From Anaerolineales bacterium (lineage in GTDB: Bacteria > Chloroflexota > Anaerolineae > Promineifilales > Promineifilaceae): 21,197 nt of DNA. Both the position numbers and the translations under genes were made by a program. Of this stretch, positions 8,798 through 16,812 are shown one piece after another. Below the pieces are notes generated by a model. The model did no database searches and was not told the origin of the DNA. It saw only the letters and a program-made list of their open reading frames with translations. Positions within the stretch are counted from its first letter, which is position 1; the number at the start of each line of letters is the position of its first letter. The stretch covers positions 1 to 21,197 of the forward strand of contig JAGQGA010000023.1 in assembly GCA_020432595.1 (NCBI GenBank), read 5' to 3'.

Positions 8798-10333
8798 TTA
8801 AAGAGGGTTTGCCCTATTTGTAGACCGCTGAAACAGGGCAGCAACGAGATTTATTTCATAGGACGACAATATGCCGGTGATGCGGAAAATAACGGCTGTT
8901 ATGCCCAAATAAGTTGCAAATACAACACCCCACACCAATAACTTTTGCCAGCCTAACCACCCAAAACTCCATTGCCAGAGAAACCAAATGATGATAGCGC
9001 ATGGAATAACCGATAAACATACTTGTCCTACAGACTTGATGGCCATAGAGAGAACGGGGATTGATGTCCAACGCTTAAAAGCATAGAGACCAATAAATGT
9101 TCCAATCATCAAAGCGATGGTTTCACCTATTAGAATGCCAACAAATCCGTAAGCTTTCCCCAGAAGCGGTACTAGAATAATATATGCTATAAGTGGGCCA
9201 ATCAATTTTAAAACAGAAATTCTCGGTGTGCCCATCCCAACGGAGGCGGTTGTTATTGGCCCGGTAAATAAATCAATACAGGTTGCTAACAGTAACAACC
9301 TACCTGCCAGGGCAACCATAGCTACATCTTCAATGCCTAACCAAGCATGCATAATAGGCTCATAATGGAAAAGCATAAATACTAAAATAGGGATGGACAC
9401 CATGCTTAAATAGGCAAGGCTCTTTTCCAAGAGCTTACTCAATGTTTCTCGGCGTTCCTGACGAGCTAGAACGGAAACTGTGGGTAGCATGGGTGTAAAG
9501 ATTGTTGTGGAAACCCCACTTAGCTGGCTAACAACCCGCTTGGCGATTTCATAAGCGCCAACGGCCGTTAATCCTCCATAAGTTGATAAAGATAATCGAA
9601 TAATTGACTGTGTAATGACAGAATAGACTCGATATGACAGATCTGCTGGACTCAGAAAAAACAACATTCGAAACAACTTTAAATCATCCCAGTTGACACG
9701 CTTCCATGCCAAGGTTGGTAGGCTATGCCGTGCATAGTAAAAATAAGCTCCCAACCGCAATAGCATCGCTAACATAACCCCAAGCAAGAGACTCGCAATG
9801 CCCCACCCAACAATAAGCCCTACTATCGAAGCCATAGCATTAATGAATGATGCCAAAATTTCAATGAGGTTGCTCCGATCATACAATTGTAACCCCTTAA
9901 GCACACTAACAAATGGGACAGTAAGCAGATTGCCAAAAGCCACAATAATATAAAGCTGTACAATCCATTGGAATTGCAAAACATCATCAGAACGGATTAG
10001 AATAGATGCAACAATATTTGCCCCCCAATATGCAACAGCTAGGCCAAAGCCAAAAATCAAAACATATAAGGTCATAGTCAAACTAAAAAGAACATTGATT
10101 TGTTCTATATCGTTTTCAGTATGTGCATCAGCAATATGTTTGATCAAGCTAGACTCTAGTCCCAAATCTAGAAATATGACATAGGCGTTAATAAGCAATA
10201 TTAATCCCCATACACCGAAGATATCTAGCCCTATCCGTGCAACAATAAGTGGGGGTAAGAGTAACCCCATAATCGTTGACACTATAACTCTTAGTAGCGT
10301 TGAAAGGGAATTGCGCAATAGTTGTATTCTCAA
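8798..10333 (-). CDS. Wzx-type polysaccharide flippase (MOP superfamily)
   Basis: A 511-residue integral membrane protein with about 12-14 hydrophobic segments spread evenly along its length, the layout of RfbX/Wzx flippases in the MOP exporter superfamily. The N-terminus RIQLLRNSLSTLLRVIVS, with basic residues before the first helix and a following LLLPPLIVARIGLDIFGVWG segment, is characteristic of this group. It is expected to move undecaprenyl-linked repeat units across the cytoplasmic membrane, feeding the polymerase encoded 15 bases downstream. The first codon is TTG at 10333, preceded by GGTGA four bases upstream; no ATG lies close to the proper N-terminus. One exact iterated palindrome (9560-9569) encodes LTAVG. 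Specificity cannot be inferred. Confidence 0.9.
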   Translation of the reverse strand: MRIQLLRNSLSTLLRVIVSTIMGLLLPPLIVARIGLDIFGVWGLILLINAYVIFLDLGLESSLIKHIADAHTENDIEQINVLFSLTMTLYVLIFGFGLAVAYWGANIVASILIRSDDVLQFQWIVQLYIIVAFGNLLTVPFVSVLKGLQLYDRSNLIEILASFINAMASIVGLIVGWGIASLLLGVMLAMLLRLGAYFYYARHSLPTLAWKRVNWDDLKLFRMLFFLSPADLSYRVYSVITQSIIRLSLSTYGGLTAVGAYEIAKRVVSQLSGVSTTIFTPMLPTVSVLARQERRETLSKLLEKSLAYLSMVSIPILVFMLFHYEPIMHAWLGIEDVAMVALAGRLLLLATCIDLFTGPITTASVGMGTPRISVLKLIGPLIAYIILVPLLGKAYGFVGILIGETIALMIGTFIGLYAFKRWTSIPVLSMAIKSVGQVCLSVIPCAIIIWFLWQWSFGWLGWQKLLVWGVVFATYLGITAVIFRITGILSSYEINLVAALFQRSTNRANPL

Positions 10334-10364
10334 AATTTCACCAGCTTCCGCAAAACATATCTAT

Positions 10365-11315
10365 CTATTGGACAACCCATTTTTTCTCTTCAGCCAACCA
10401 TTCGGGAATTGATTTGTCTGGCGTTTGTTGGGGAGCCAGCACTTTTTTCCCAAAGACAAATTGAAAAAGAGCGTTATACATTGCTCTCAGTACAATCATT
10501 TTTCGATTTTTAAATGCAAAAAGAGCTGCATAGGAAAACAAGAACAGATTCCGATACCAAACATTTAGCTCAAGAAGCAGCAAATATTTCTCGAAATAAG
10601 CAAGATACTCAAACCGGGAAGACGTAACCTGTGAGGTGCTGCCAGCCCCTTTGTGAAATACATGGGCATTTGGTTCATACAATACTTCAAATCCGATATT
10701 TTTAATGCGAGTACAGAATGCTAATTCATCTGCAAAAAAGCGGTCGGCTTCAAAAAAATAACCTGACTGCTCGATACATGAACGACGAATAATAAACGTG
10801 GGGCCAAAAACACAATCACACTGTGTAATAGTCTGTGGCGTTTGATTGTGCATATTACCTGTCCACCAGTTAATATACCTAGCAGCATGGTCTATCACTT
10901 TAGGTTTGCTATACAATACGCCTTGAGCACCAACAACACCGGCCATTGGATGTTGTGCAAGAGCATTTACTAAAACAGTGACAAGGTTTTGCTCCCATAT
11001 AACATCACTCTCGGCACGAATAATAGCTTGCGTTTTTGGATCAGCGTTTTCATAACCTATATTATAAGCTACTGCAATACCACAATTAGTAGGTAGCTCT
11101 ATTAGTTTAAAGGCATATAACTGTGTGACCCATTCTTTAGCTGCCCACCTTTTTAAACTAGCAACTGAATCATCGTGCGAGCCATTATCGATAATGATGA
11201 CTTCCAGTTGATGGAGTGGGTAGTCTTGCTCAAGTAAAGAGTCAAGGAAGGCGATGGAATGTTCTCGAGTATTCCATGATGGCAGAAGAATACTAATCAA
11301 ATAATCGTCATTCAT
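10365..11315 (-). CDS. GT2 glycosyltransferase, rhamnosyltransferase-like
   Basis: A 316-residue family 2 glycosyltransferase with GT-A fold. Motifs: ISILLPSWNT (7-16), VIIIDNGSHDDS (39-50), then ESD (102-104) where the metal-binding acidic triad is expected; Glu-Ser-Asp is unusual for DXD. Further on are FFADELAF (193-200), equivalent to the EDxD region with Asp196 and Glu197, and HVFHKG (217-223 region). The pattern is that of rhamnosyltransferase-like GT2 enzymes. A GGAG lies 9 bases before the ATG, and the start overlaps the CgeB-like gene by 8 bases. The C-terminal part (about 240-290) is rich in aromatic and aliphatic residues and may touch the membrane. Donor unknown. Confidence 0.92.
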   Translation of the reverse strand: MNDDYLISILLPSWNTREHSIAFLDSLLEQDYPLHQLEVIIIDNGSHDDSVASLKRWAAKEWVTQLYAFKLIELPTNCGIAVAYNIGYENADPKTQAIIRAESDVIWEQNLVTVLVNALAQHPMAGVVGAQGVLYSKPKVIDHAARYINWWTGNMHNQTPQTITQCDCVFGPTFIIRRSCIEQSGYFFEADRFFADELAFCTRIKNIGFEVLYEPNAHVFHKGAGSTSQVTSSRFEYLAYFEKYLLLLELNVWYRNLFLFSYAALFAFKNRKMIVLRAMYNALFQFVFGKKVLAPQQTPDKSIPEWLAEEKKWVVQ

Positions 11316-12348
11316 TACAATTGCTCCGTTGCTGATCGGCTTCTACCCAAGAGATAAGCTGTTTGCCTCTATCCAAATATGTGTGGCCTTCATTGGTAAC
11401 AAACTCATGGCTAGCCGCAGCAATTCTCCGGCGAGGGTCTTCGTTTTTTAGATAATAAGCTATTTTGTCTCTTGCCTCAGCTATTTCAGAAAAGCATTCA
11501 ATGGTTTGCCCTTCCTTAAAAAGCTCAAGAATAGCGGGCGTGCGTTCTGTTAGAGCGAATGCTCGGCAAGCTGGTAGCTCGAATGTGCGCATATTGGGAC
11601 CAGGCCAAGTTACAGCATCCATGATGTTAAGTGAGATTTTGCTTTTAGCGCACGCTTTAGCAAAGTCAGTGCCAAGAGCAGCTTGACCAGTCCATGCATT
11701 TTTTAATGGCGAATTTTGCCTTATTCGTTTCCAATGGTTGCCACCCCAGATTTGTAAATTAAGATCAGCCAGCCCTTCTAAGACCTGCTCTCGCTCTAAA
11801 CGCCAATCACCGATAAAACCAATGTTAGAAACAGTATGAGTATTCGGTGACATCGGTTTATGAAGAAGCGTGTCAGCTGCAAAAGGCAGATAGGTGACAT
11901 TATCGGCACCTAGCTTTTGAAATGCAGATTGCCAGGCTGGGGATGATGTCATGATCCTGTCAAACATGGGGAATGATAAAATGCGTTCATGATCCAGGTT
12001 GTGCGGACTGTCAGGGTATAGGCAATAAATTAAGGTATGTGGAGATAAGACTTTGATTTGCCCTAATGTCCCTGGACGAATACCATTTGTAGCGATAACC
12101 AACAATAAATCAGGCTGGATTATTTTGACAATTCGCAAAAGAAGCTGGCTTGCTTTTTGCCGCCATGGTTCAATCGTCACAAAGTTGCTAAGCAAGTAGC
12201 CAATTTTTCCGCCACGCGCAGTGAGGCGCATCGCGTTATTAGGTTCCCAGAAGACAACTTTCCAGCCTAGTTTTTTAAAAGCAGTTGCGTAGGATGCTTC
12301 AAGTGTGCTAGGTTGTTCATTGCCTACTATTAAAATGGTTTTACTCAT
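11308..12348 (-). CDS. CgeB-like glycosyltransferase
   Basis: A GT-B type protein of 346 residues from the ATG at 12348, resembling the CgeB / 'glycosyl transferase 1_2' group. MSKTILIVGNEQ starts the first Rossmann-like domain. IYCLYPDSPHNL (107-118) and NIGFIGDW (175-182) are the usual mid-protein blocks, and NMRTFELPACRAFALTERTP (252-271) is the conserved donor-site block of this group. A TTG at 12378 could add 10 residues but has no ribosome site and lies in the loop of a hairpin. The ATG gives the normal N-terminus, although its only SD-like sequence (GAGAGGU) also falls in that loop. CgeB-like enzymes often appear in surface-glycan and spore-coat clusters. The sugar transferred is unknown. 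Confidence 0.88.
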   Translation of the reverse strand: MSKTILIVGNEQPSTLEASYATAFKKLGWKVVFWEPNNAMRLTARGGKIGYLLSNFVTIEPWRQKASQLLLRIVKIIQPDLLLVIATNGIRPGTLGQIKVLSPHTLIYCLYPDSPHNLDHERILSFPMFDRIMTSSPAWQSAFQKLGADNVTYLPFAADTLLHKPMSPNTHTVSNIGFIGDWRLEREQVLEGLADLNLQIWGGNHWKRIRQNSPLKNAWTGQAALGTDFAKACAKSKISLNIMDAVTWPGPNMRTFELPACRAFALTERTPAILELFKEGQTIECFSEIAEARDKIAYYLKNEDPRRRIAAASHEFVTNEGHTYLDRGKQLISWVEADQQRSNCNE

Positions 12349-12359
12349 ATGTTTGGAGT

Positions 12360-12400
12360 GACGGAATCCACCTCTCAAATTGATGGCTTAGGATTCCGTC
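12360..12400 (-). promoter_or_regulatory. intercistronic hairpin, perfect 10-bp stem
   Basis: GACGGAATCC (12360-12369) and GGATTCCGTC (12391-12400) are exact reverse complements separated by 21 bases. In the minus-strand transcript the 5' arm encodes the last residues (Thr-Glu-Ser) of the GT4, and the stop codon and a GAGAGGU sequence lie in the loop. The 3' arm ends 11 bases before the ATG of the CgeB-like gene. No U-run follows, so it does not look like an intrinsic terminator. An RNA-processing or translation-coupling role is inference. Confidence 0.5.
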
Positions 12401-13575
12401 GCAAAGGCTAATGCTTGTAGTATGGCCTCGGCATTTGCCTCGTAATTGCATTCGCCGATGATTTGGAGCGAGGATTTGCTCATTGCTGCTCGCAGTTGAT
12501 GGTTTGTTAAAAGTTGGATGAGCTTTTCACTTAGTTGCTCAATGTCTCCAACCGAGTAAATAAACCCATTTTTGCCCTCTTGCACTAGATCGACTGCGGC
12601 TGGGATTGCGTCTGTAGCAATGATAGGCAAGCTAAAGCACATGGCTTCGTTGATAACTAGACACCACGCTTCCCCTTTGCCAGAAGGTACAACAAAAATG
12701 TCGGCCATGGCATAATAATGGCTGAGTTCTTGTTGATTTTTGGTACCAACCAGATAGATGTTTGGTGATGGGTCTTCTTGGCAATAGCGTTGGACATTTG
12801 GGTACTCTGGGCCTTCACCCACAACAACGAGCGCAGCGTTTTGGTTTGCTTTGGTAAAGGCTTTGAGGATGTCTAACGGCCGTTTAAACGCTCGCATTAA
12901 AGCAACAAACAGAACAACTGGCATATCTGGCGGAATACCCAATTGCTGCTTCAATTCAGCCTGCTGGGGTTTTAGCACCTCCGCCTGTCCAATAAAAAAC
13001 TCATTGTTCACAGCATAAATTGAGCGAAACATTTTTCTCTCAGGCACACCAAAATGCTTATAAAAGTGTTCAGCCAGTGTACCTATAGGCATCACAGCCG
13101 CAAGCTGCTGACACCATAGCCGCAAATACACCTCTTTTAGCTTGGATTTCCACCCTAGCAACTCATTATTAAGAAGAACATCCCCCCGAAAAATGACGGG
13201 AGTGCGCGTTATACGTGCAGCGATTAAAGCAATAATATCCGTCACTTTGTAGTAACTTAGAATAAGTAAGGCATCATACTGATGCTTAGCTAACTCTGTC
13301 GCAATACCAGGATTAAAGGATGACCAAGCCGTTTGGTTATCCGGCTGCCAAGACCAATTCCGCAAGAATTGATAACGATAACCATCGAGTAGCGGGACAT
13401 CCCATTTTATAGCCTTACCATAACCTGCAATTTCTCTTTCTCTCAACCCTAGATCGTTCATGTAATAAACAGTGAGGTCAATTAAGGGATGTGCTGCCAA
13501 TTGCTTCATCAAGGGAGCTTGATATTGGATAGGATGTGACAGTAGGACTGCCAATCGGTAAGGTGCTTTTCGCAT
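12388..13575 (-). CDS. GT4 glycosyltransferase
   Basis: A 395-residue family 4 glycosyltransferase. The N-terminus holds LLSHPIQYQAPL (11-22), the acceptor-domain signature of a widespread GT4 subgroup. The donor half has VLFVALMRAFKRPLDIL (221-237), VVVGEGPE (250-257) and the EX7E motif with Glu302 and Glu310 in GKGEAWCLVINEAM. AAGGGG lies 9 bases before the ATG, and the start overlaps the stop of the helical-repeat protein by one base (TAATG). One exact iterated palindrome (12875-12884) encodes the conserved KRPL segment, so the repeat sits directly in the donor-binding motif. Complete and of normal length. Sugar specificity unknown. Confidence 0.93.
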   Translation of the reverse strand: MRKAPYRLAVLLSHPIQYQAPLMKQLAAHPLIDLTVYYMNDLGLREREIAGYGKAIKWDVPLLDGYRYQFLRNWSWQPDNQTAWSSFNPGIATELAKHQYDALLILSYYKVTDIIALIAARITRTPVIFRGDVLLNNELLGWKSKLKEVYLRLWCQQLAAVMPIGTLAEHFYKHFGVPERKMFRSIYAVNNEFFIGQAEVLKPQQAELKQQLGIPPDMPVVLFVALMRAFKRPLDILKAFTKANQNAALVVVGEGPEYPNVQRYCQEDPSPNIYLVGTKNQQELSHYYAMADIFVVPSGKGEAWCLVINEAMCFSLPIIATDAIPAAVDLVQEGKNGFIYSVGDIEQLSEKLIQLLTNHQLRAAMSKSSLQIIGECNYEANAEAILQALAFATES

Positions 13576-14372
13576 TACGATTGCCCCTTTTGCTGGAGAT
13601 TGGCGCGGTTTCTAGAGATATCAATATCTGACATCCACCAATCGTGACCCGAAGCTGCTTGAAAGCGATCTAGGTAGTTAAGAGATCGATCCGGTTGATC
13701 TAATACCACGGCTAAATTGAATAGGTGATAAAGAATGCCGGCATCATTTGGATATGCCCGTTCAGCCATCAGAAACCATTCGTTTGCCCACTCAATATCT
13801 TGCAGGGTCAAAAAGATTAACCGTCCCCAAACCACATAGTTTTCGGCTGATACAGTTCGCTGAGCCAAAATCTCATTGCTTAATACTTTGATAAGCTGGA
13901 TGATATGTGGGTCAACCTCCGTGTTTTCCAAAATGGGAACAAGCATCAATTGTAGTTCATGGATTGAACACTGATTGGCAACAACGTCTGTTTGCCATAG
14001 GTGTACAGCTTGTTCTTTGCGGTTTGTCTCCCAATATAACGCTCCTAATTGTAGTGGCTCGGTACAATGGCAACTGCCCAACTGTTTGCATTGATCATAG
14101 TAAGTGTTAGCTAGTTCAAAATCGCCAGCAGTCATGGCGTGCTCAAACAACAAGCGAACGGCCGCTTTATTCTCACCACTTTGCTCCCATGCTCGTTCCA
14201 ACAAATGAATAGCAGAGGAATTGCCCCATTGGTTCTGCTCTGGTTCTGTTTGAAGCATGATTACAGATGCTTGGTTCGTAAGGATTTGAGAATACAAGCT
14301 TTGGTATGATGTTCCTAACAAAAACAAGCCTGCCAGAAGCATGATGCCAGTTGATTGATGACGTGGTTGCAT
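13575..14372 (-). CDS. membrane-anchored helical-repeat (TPR-like) protein
   Basis: A 265-residue protein of unknown function. A short basic N-terminus and one hydrophobic segment (about residues 9-24) suggest a membrane anchor or uncleaved signal. The rest is helical and repetitive, with TPR-like stretches near 71-99, 107-129 and 178-237 (alternating small and aromatic residues, for example ALYWETNRKEQAVHLW and GILYHLFNLAVVLDQPDRSL), but no canonical TPR consensus. Four cysteines cluster at 95-103 and 135. It lies 3 bases after the amidotransferase and overlaps the next GT4 by one base, so it is clearly part of the same unit, although no SD precedes its ATG. TPR domains are often fused to O-antigen ligases or used as scaffolds in polysaccharide secretion. 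A scaffold or assembly role is inference only. Confidence 0.85.
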   Translation of the reverse strand: MQPRHQSTGIMLLAGLFLLGTSYQSLYSQILTNQASVIMLQTEPEQNQWGNSSAIHLLERAWEQSGENKAAVRLLFEHAMTAGDFELANTYYDQCKQLGSCHCTEPLQLGALYWETNRKEQAVHLWQTDVVANQCSIHELQLMLVPILENTEVDPHIIQLIKVLSNEILAQRTVSAENYVVWGRLIFLTLQDIEWANEWFLMAERAYPNDAGILYHLFNLAVVLDQPDRSLNYLDRFQAASGHDWWMSDIDISRNRANLQQKGQS

Positions 14373-14375
14373 GAG

Positions 14376-16283
14376 TTAGATAATGGACGTGAGGGCAACT
14401 AAAGCCCATACGCGAGACCAGTGGACGTGTCCAGCTTGATACGCAAGGTAAAGTTCATCAACAGCTTGTGCATTAAACCAACCTTGTTCCTTCACAAGTT
14501 GTAGGCGGCTTTTCGTTTCTTTTTGTAAATGTTTCTCTAGCCAAAGTGCAAAGGGAAATGTAAACCCTTTTTTATCTTGACGTTGTTTAACGGCCGTTGG
14601 CAAAACCCCTCGCAATGCCTGAACAAGCAGTGGTTTAGGCGTATGAGGTTGCTCCGGCTGATGATTTTTGATGACCGCAGGCAAACGCAACAGCATTTCT
14701 ACCAGCCGCACATCCAGAAAAGGCACTCGGACTTCAAGGGAATGTGCCATACTCATGACATCTGTATCACGCAGCAATTGATTATGTGTATACAACTTTA
14801 GTTCAGCACGGCTAATTGTCGAGAAGCTTTCGTCGTTATGCCCCACACCATTTATGTTAACAGCCATATAATGACCCAATTCAAACTGTCCTTTAGCTTG
14901 TTGCCACCACTCTGTAGTCATCAAACACTGTACAATACTTGGGGCAAATAACCCGCGCCGCGTTAAATAGGCAGCACCCAAAGAGGGTGGCTGTTCTAGA
15001 GCGTACCCAATGCGTCCAAAACGCTCTTTTTGGTTTTCAGGTAGCAGTCCTAAGGTTGATCGCACGAGCGATGCCACCCCTGGCAGAGCATGAGCCAGAT
15101 AAAGACCCTTAGTAATAGTTGGTACCTGTGAGAATGTATTTTGATAGCCCCCGAATAACTCATCACCGCCCAGGCCTGACAGGGAAACAGTCAAGCCGGC
15201 TTGGCGTGCTGTTTGCGAGACAAAATAGGTGTTAATCCCATCAACTGTGGGCTGATCCATAACGGACAAAATGTTTTCCAGTTCAGCAGCAACATCAACG
15301 GCCGTTATACGGCGCTCAAAATGTTCTGCTCCAACTGCCTCCGCTACGGTTTTAGCGTAGAAAGATTCATCATATCCATCCTCAGCAAAAGCGATAGAGC
15401 ATGTGCGAATAGGGCCGGGTGTTGCCTCACGCATTAAAACCACGATAGCACTTGAATCAAGCCCACCGCTCAAAAATGCTCCTAAAGGCACATCGCTCAC
15501 AAGGCGGCAGCGCACGACATCCCTTAGCAGTGCTTGCACCTCAGAAACAGCTTCGTTGTAGGTAGGTGTTGGATCAACGGCAGCCGAAATTTGCCAATAA
15601 TGTGTTGGTTCCAAAAAACGATCTGTTTGGCTTTCTAAAATAGAGGCAGCAGGTAGTGCTTCAATATATTTGTAAATAGTCAATGGCCCGGGAACACTTC
15701 CGGTCGCTAAATACCCATAAAGCCCAGCTGGGTTGATCTCATCACTTACGAGCCTAGATGCCAAAATAGTTTTCAGCTCAGACCCAAAAACAAAGGCCAA
15801 ATCTGTTTCGGCATAATAAAGCGGCTTGATTCCTAAATGATCACGGCCTATTAATAGAGAGTTATTCTCGTCTCCAACACGGCGATCTAAAATGGCAAAG
15901 GCAAACATGCCTCGTAGGCGTTTAACCACTTCTTTTCCCCATTCTTCATATCCGTGTAAGATGACTTCGGTGTCACTATGAGAGAAAAAAGAATAATTTT
16001 TGTTTTCAAGTTCTCGGCGTAGTTCATCCGCGTTATAGATTTCGCCATTGTAGGTAATGATGACGTTGCTATCTGTATTCATCATGGGCATATGGCCGGC
16101 TGCAGACAGATCCCGAATGGCTAGACGACGATTGACAAGCCCAAAACGGCCGTTTGGCGAAACATAAAACCCCTGATCATCTGGGCCGCGATGGGCCATA
16201 CTGTGAGCCATTGCCTCAAGTCGCAAATCTAAATCAACTATCACCTTGCCAGGTTTCAGGATAATTCCTGCTATTCCACACAT
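14376..16283 (-). CDS. asnB: asparagine synthase-type glutamine amidotransferase
   Basis: A 635-residue class II glutamine amidotransferase/asparagine synthetase B-type enzyme. The initiator Met is followed by the nucleophile Cys2 in MCGIAGI. Glutaminase residues appear in HRGPDD (31-36), NRRLAIRDLS (51-60), TYNGEIYN (77-84) and SHSDTEV (101-107). GRDHLGIKPLYY (146-157) joins to the synthetase domain, whose ATP PP-loop is SGGLDSS (272-278), followed by LSGLGGDELFGGY (about 367-379) and the SLEVRVPFLD block. All catalytic motifs are intact. In polysaccharide loci such AsnB homologues (for example WbpS of Pseudomonas O-antigen clusters) are linked to amidating uronic-acid sugars, so this copy may act on a sugar rather than aspartate; that is inference. 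It is the first recognised gene of the minus-strand series, and AAAGG lies just before its ATG. Confidence 0.93.
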   Translation of the reverse strand: MCGIAGIILKPGKVIVDLDLRLEAMAHSMAHRGPDDQGFYVSPNGRFGLVNRRLAIRDLSAAGHMPMMNTDSNVIITYNGEIYNADELRRELENKNYSFFSHSDTEVILHGYEEWGKEVVKRLRGMFAFAILDRRVGDENNSLLIGRDHLGIKPLYYAETDLAFVFGSELKTILASRLVSDEINPAGLYGYLATGSVPGPLTIYKYIEALPAASILESQTDRFLEPTHYWQISAAVDPTPTYNEAVSEVQALLRDVVRCRLVSDVPLGAFLSGGLDSSAIVVLMREATPGPIRTCSIAFAEDGYDESFYAKTVAEAVGAEHFERRITAVDVAAELENILSVMDQPTVDGINTYFVSQTARQAGLTVSLSGLGGDELFGGYQNTFSQVPTITKGLYLAHALPGVASLVRSTLGLLPENQKERFGRIGYALEQPPSLGAAYLTRRGLFAPSIVQCLMTTEWWQQAKGQFELGHYMAVNINGVGHNDESFSTISRAELKLYTHNQLLRDTDVMSMAHSLEVRVPFLDVRLVEMLLRLPAVIKNHQPEQPHTPKPLLVQALRGVLPTAVKQRQDKKGFTFPFALWLEKHLQKETKSRLQLVKEQGWFNAQAVDELYLAYQAGHVHWSRVWALVALTSII

Positions 16284-16378
16284 AACCTTTCCACATTAGT
16301 TGCCAAGTGGATAACTATTACCCACAGGCTACCCTACAATCGCACTTTTATTTATCAACACTTGAATTGCCTCAATTT

Positions 16379-16420
16379 GCGCTAGGCCACCATGGACACT
16401 ATGCGAGAGGCGCTAGGCCA
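16379..16420. repeat. two copies of an 11-base direct repeat
   Basis: GCGCTAGGCCA is present at 16379-16389 and again at 16410-16420, 31 bases apart start to start. Read on the minus strand the unit is TGGCCTAGCGC. The copies flank the stop codon of the small ORF at 16399-16401, so the repeat may mark an old duplication or a protein/RNA site. Function unknown. Confidence 0.5.
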
Positions 16421-16536
16421 TTTAGCTCTTTCGCAGCAGCCCCAGCCTTAAAGAAGACAAGGAACCCCATCTCGCCAATAGTAAGTACTCGTTCTTTAGA
16501 GCCCAATTCATTTTGATTTCCCAGTGAATTTCTCAT
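16399..16536 (-). CDS. possible small protein of 45 residues upstream of asnB
   Basis: A short frame from ATG at 16536 to TAG at 16399. AGGAAG lies exactly seven bases upstream of this ATG, one of the better ribosome sites in the window; another in-frame ATG at 16542 is too close to it. The peptide has a polar N-terminal half (MRNSLGNQNELGSKER) and a hydrophobic, Ala/Gly-rich second half (GEMGFLVFFKAGAAAKEL). No family is recognised. It lies 115 bases before asnB on the same strand and could be a leader peptide, a small membrane-associated protein, or chance. AsnB relatives act as lasso-peptide cyclases, but the partner genes are missing here. Confidence 0.3.
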   Translation of the reverse strand: MRNSLGNQNELGSKERVLTIGEMGFLVFFKAGAAAKELNGLAPLA

Positions 16537-16799
16537 TTGCATACTTCCTGAGATAGAAACGTAGTAAAGGCTAAGCAACCTTTGCCTCTATGCCATGCAT
16601 ATGTGCACGCCATTGCCAACTGCATTGTATAGGCTAATGATTAAAGATCATATTACCTATTGGTAAAAAAATCGTGCAATAATCGTGAATGAACAGTACC
16701 ATTGTCCCTAATCGATCTGTTAATAGCCAGTGAACCTCATGTTTGCTCCTAAATTTTTCACGGACTCTTGCCACACAATTTGTTTGCTTATGTGATATT

Positions 16800-16809
16800 T
16801 TCTTAAGAA
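16800..16809. promoter_or_regulatory. palindrome TTCTTAAGAA next to the -10 box
   Basis: A perfect 10-base palindrome ending three bases before the TATAAT box of the SGNH gene. Its place between the -35 and -10 positions is where a repressor or activator site could act. No known operator is recognised; it could also be chance in AT-rich DNA. Confidence 0.25.
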
Positions 16810-16812
16810 TTG

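Noticed and set aside
16283..16399. Lasso peptide cluster (small peptide plus AsnB-like cyclase)
   Set aside because: The AsnB keeps a full glutaminase domain with Cys2, and no RRE protein, leader peptidase or exporter is present; the surroundings are all polysaccharide genes.
16307..16516. 69-codon open frame on the plus strand in the divergent region
   Set aside because: No ribosome site, no recognisable domain, and it runs against the small minus-strand ORF that has a good ribosome site.
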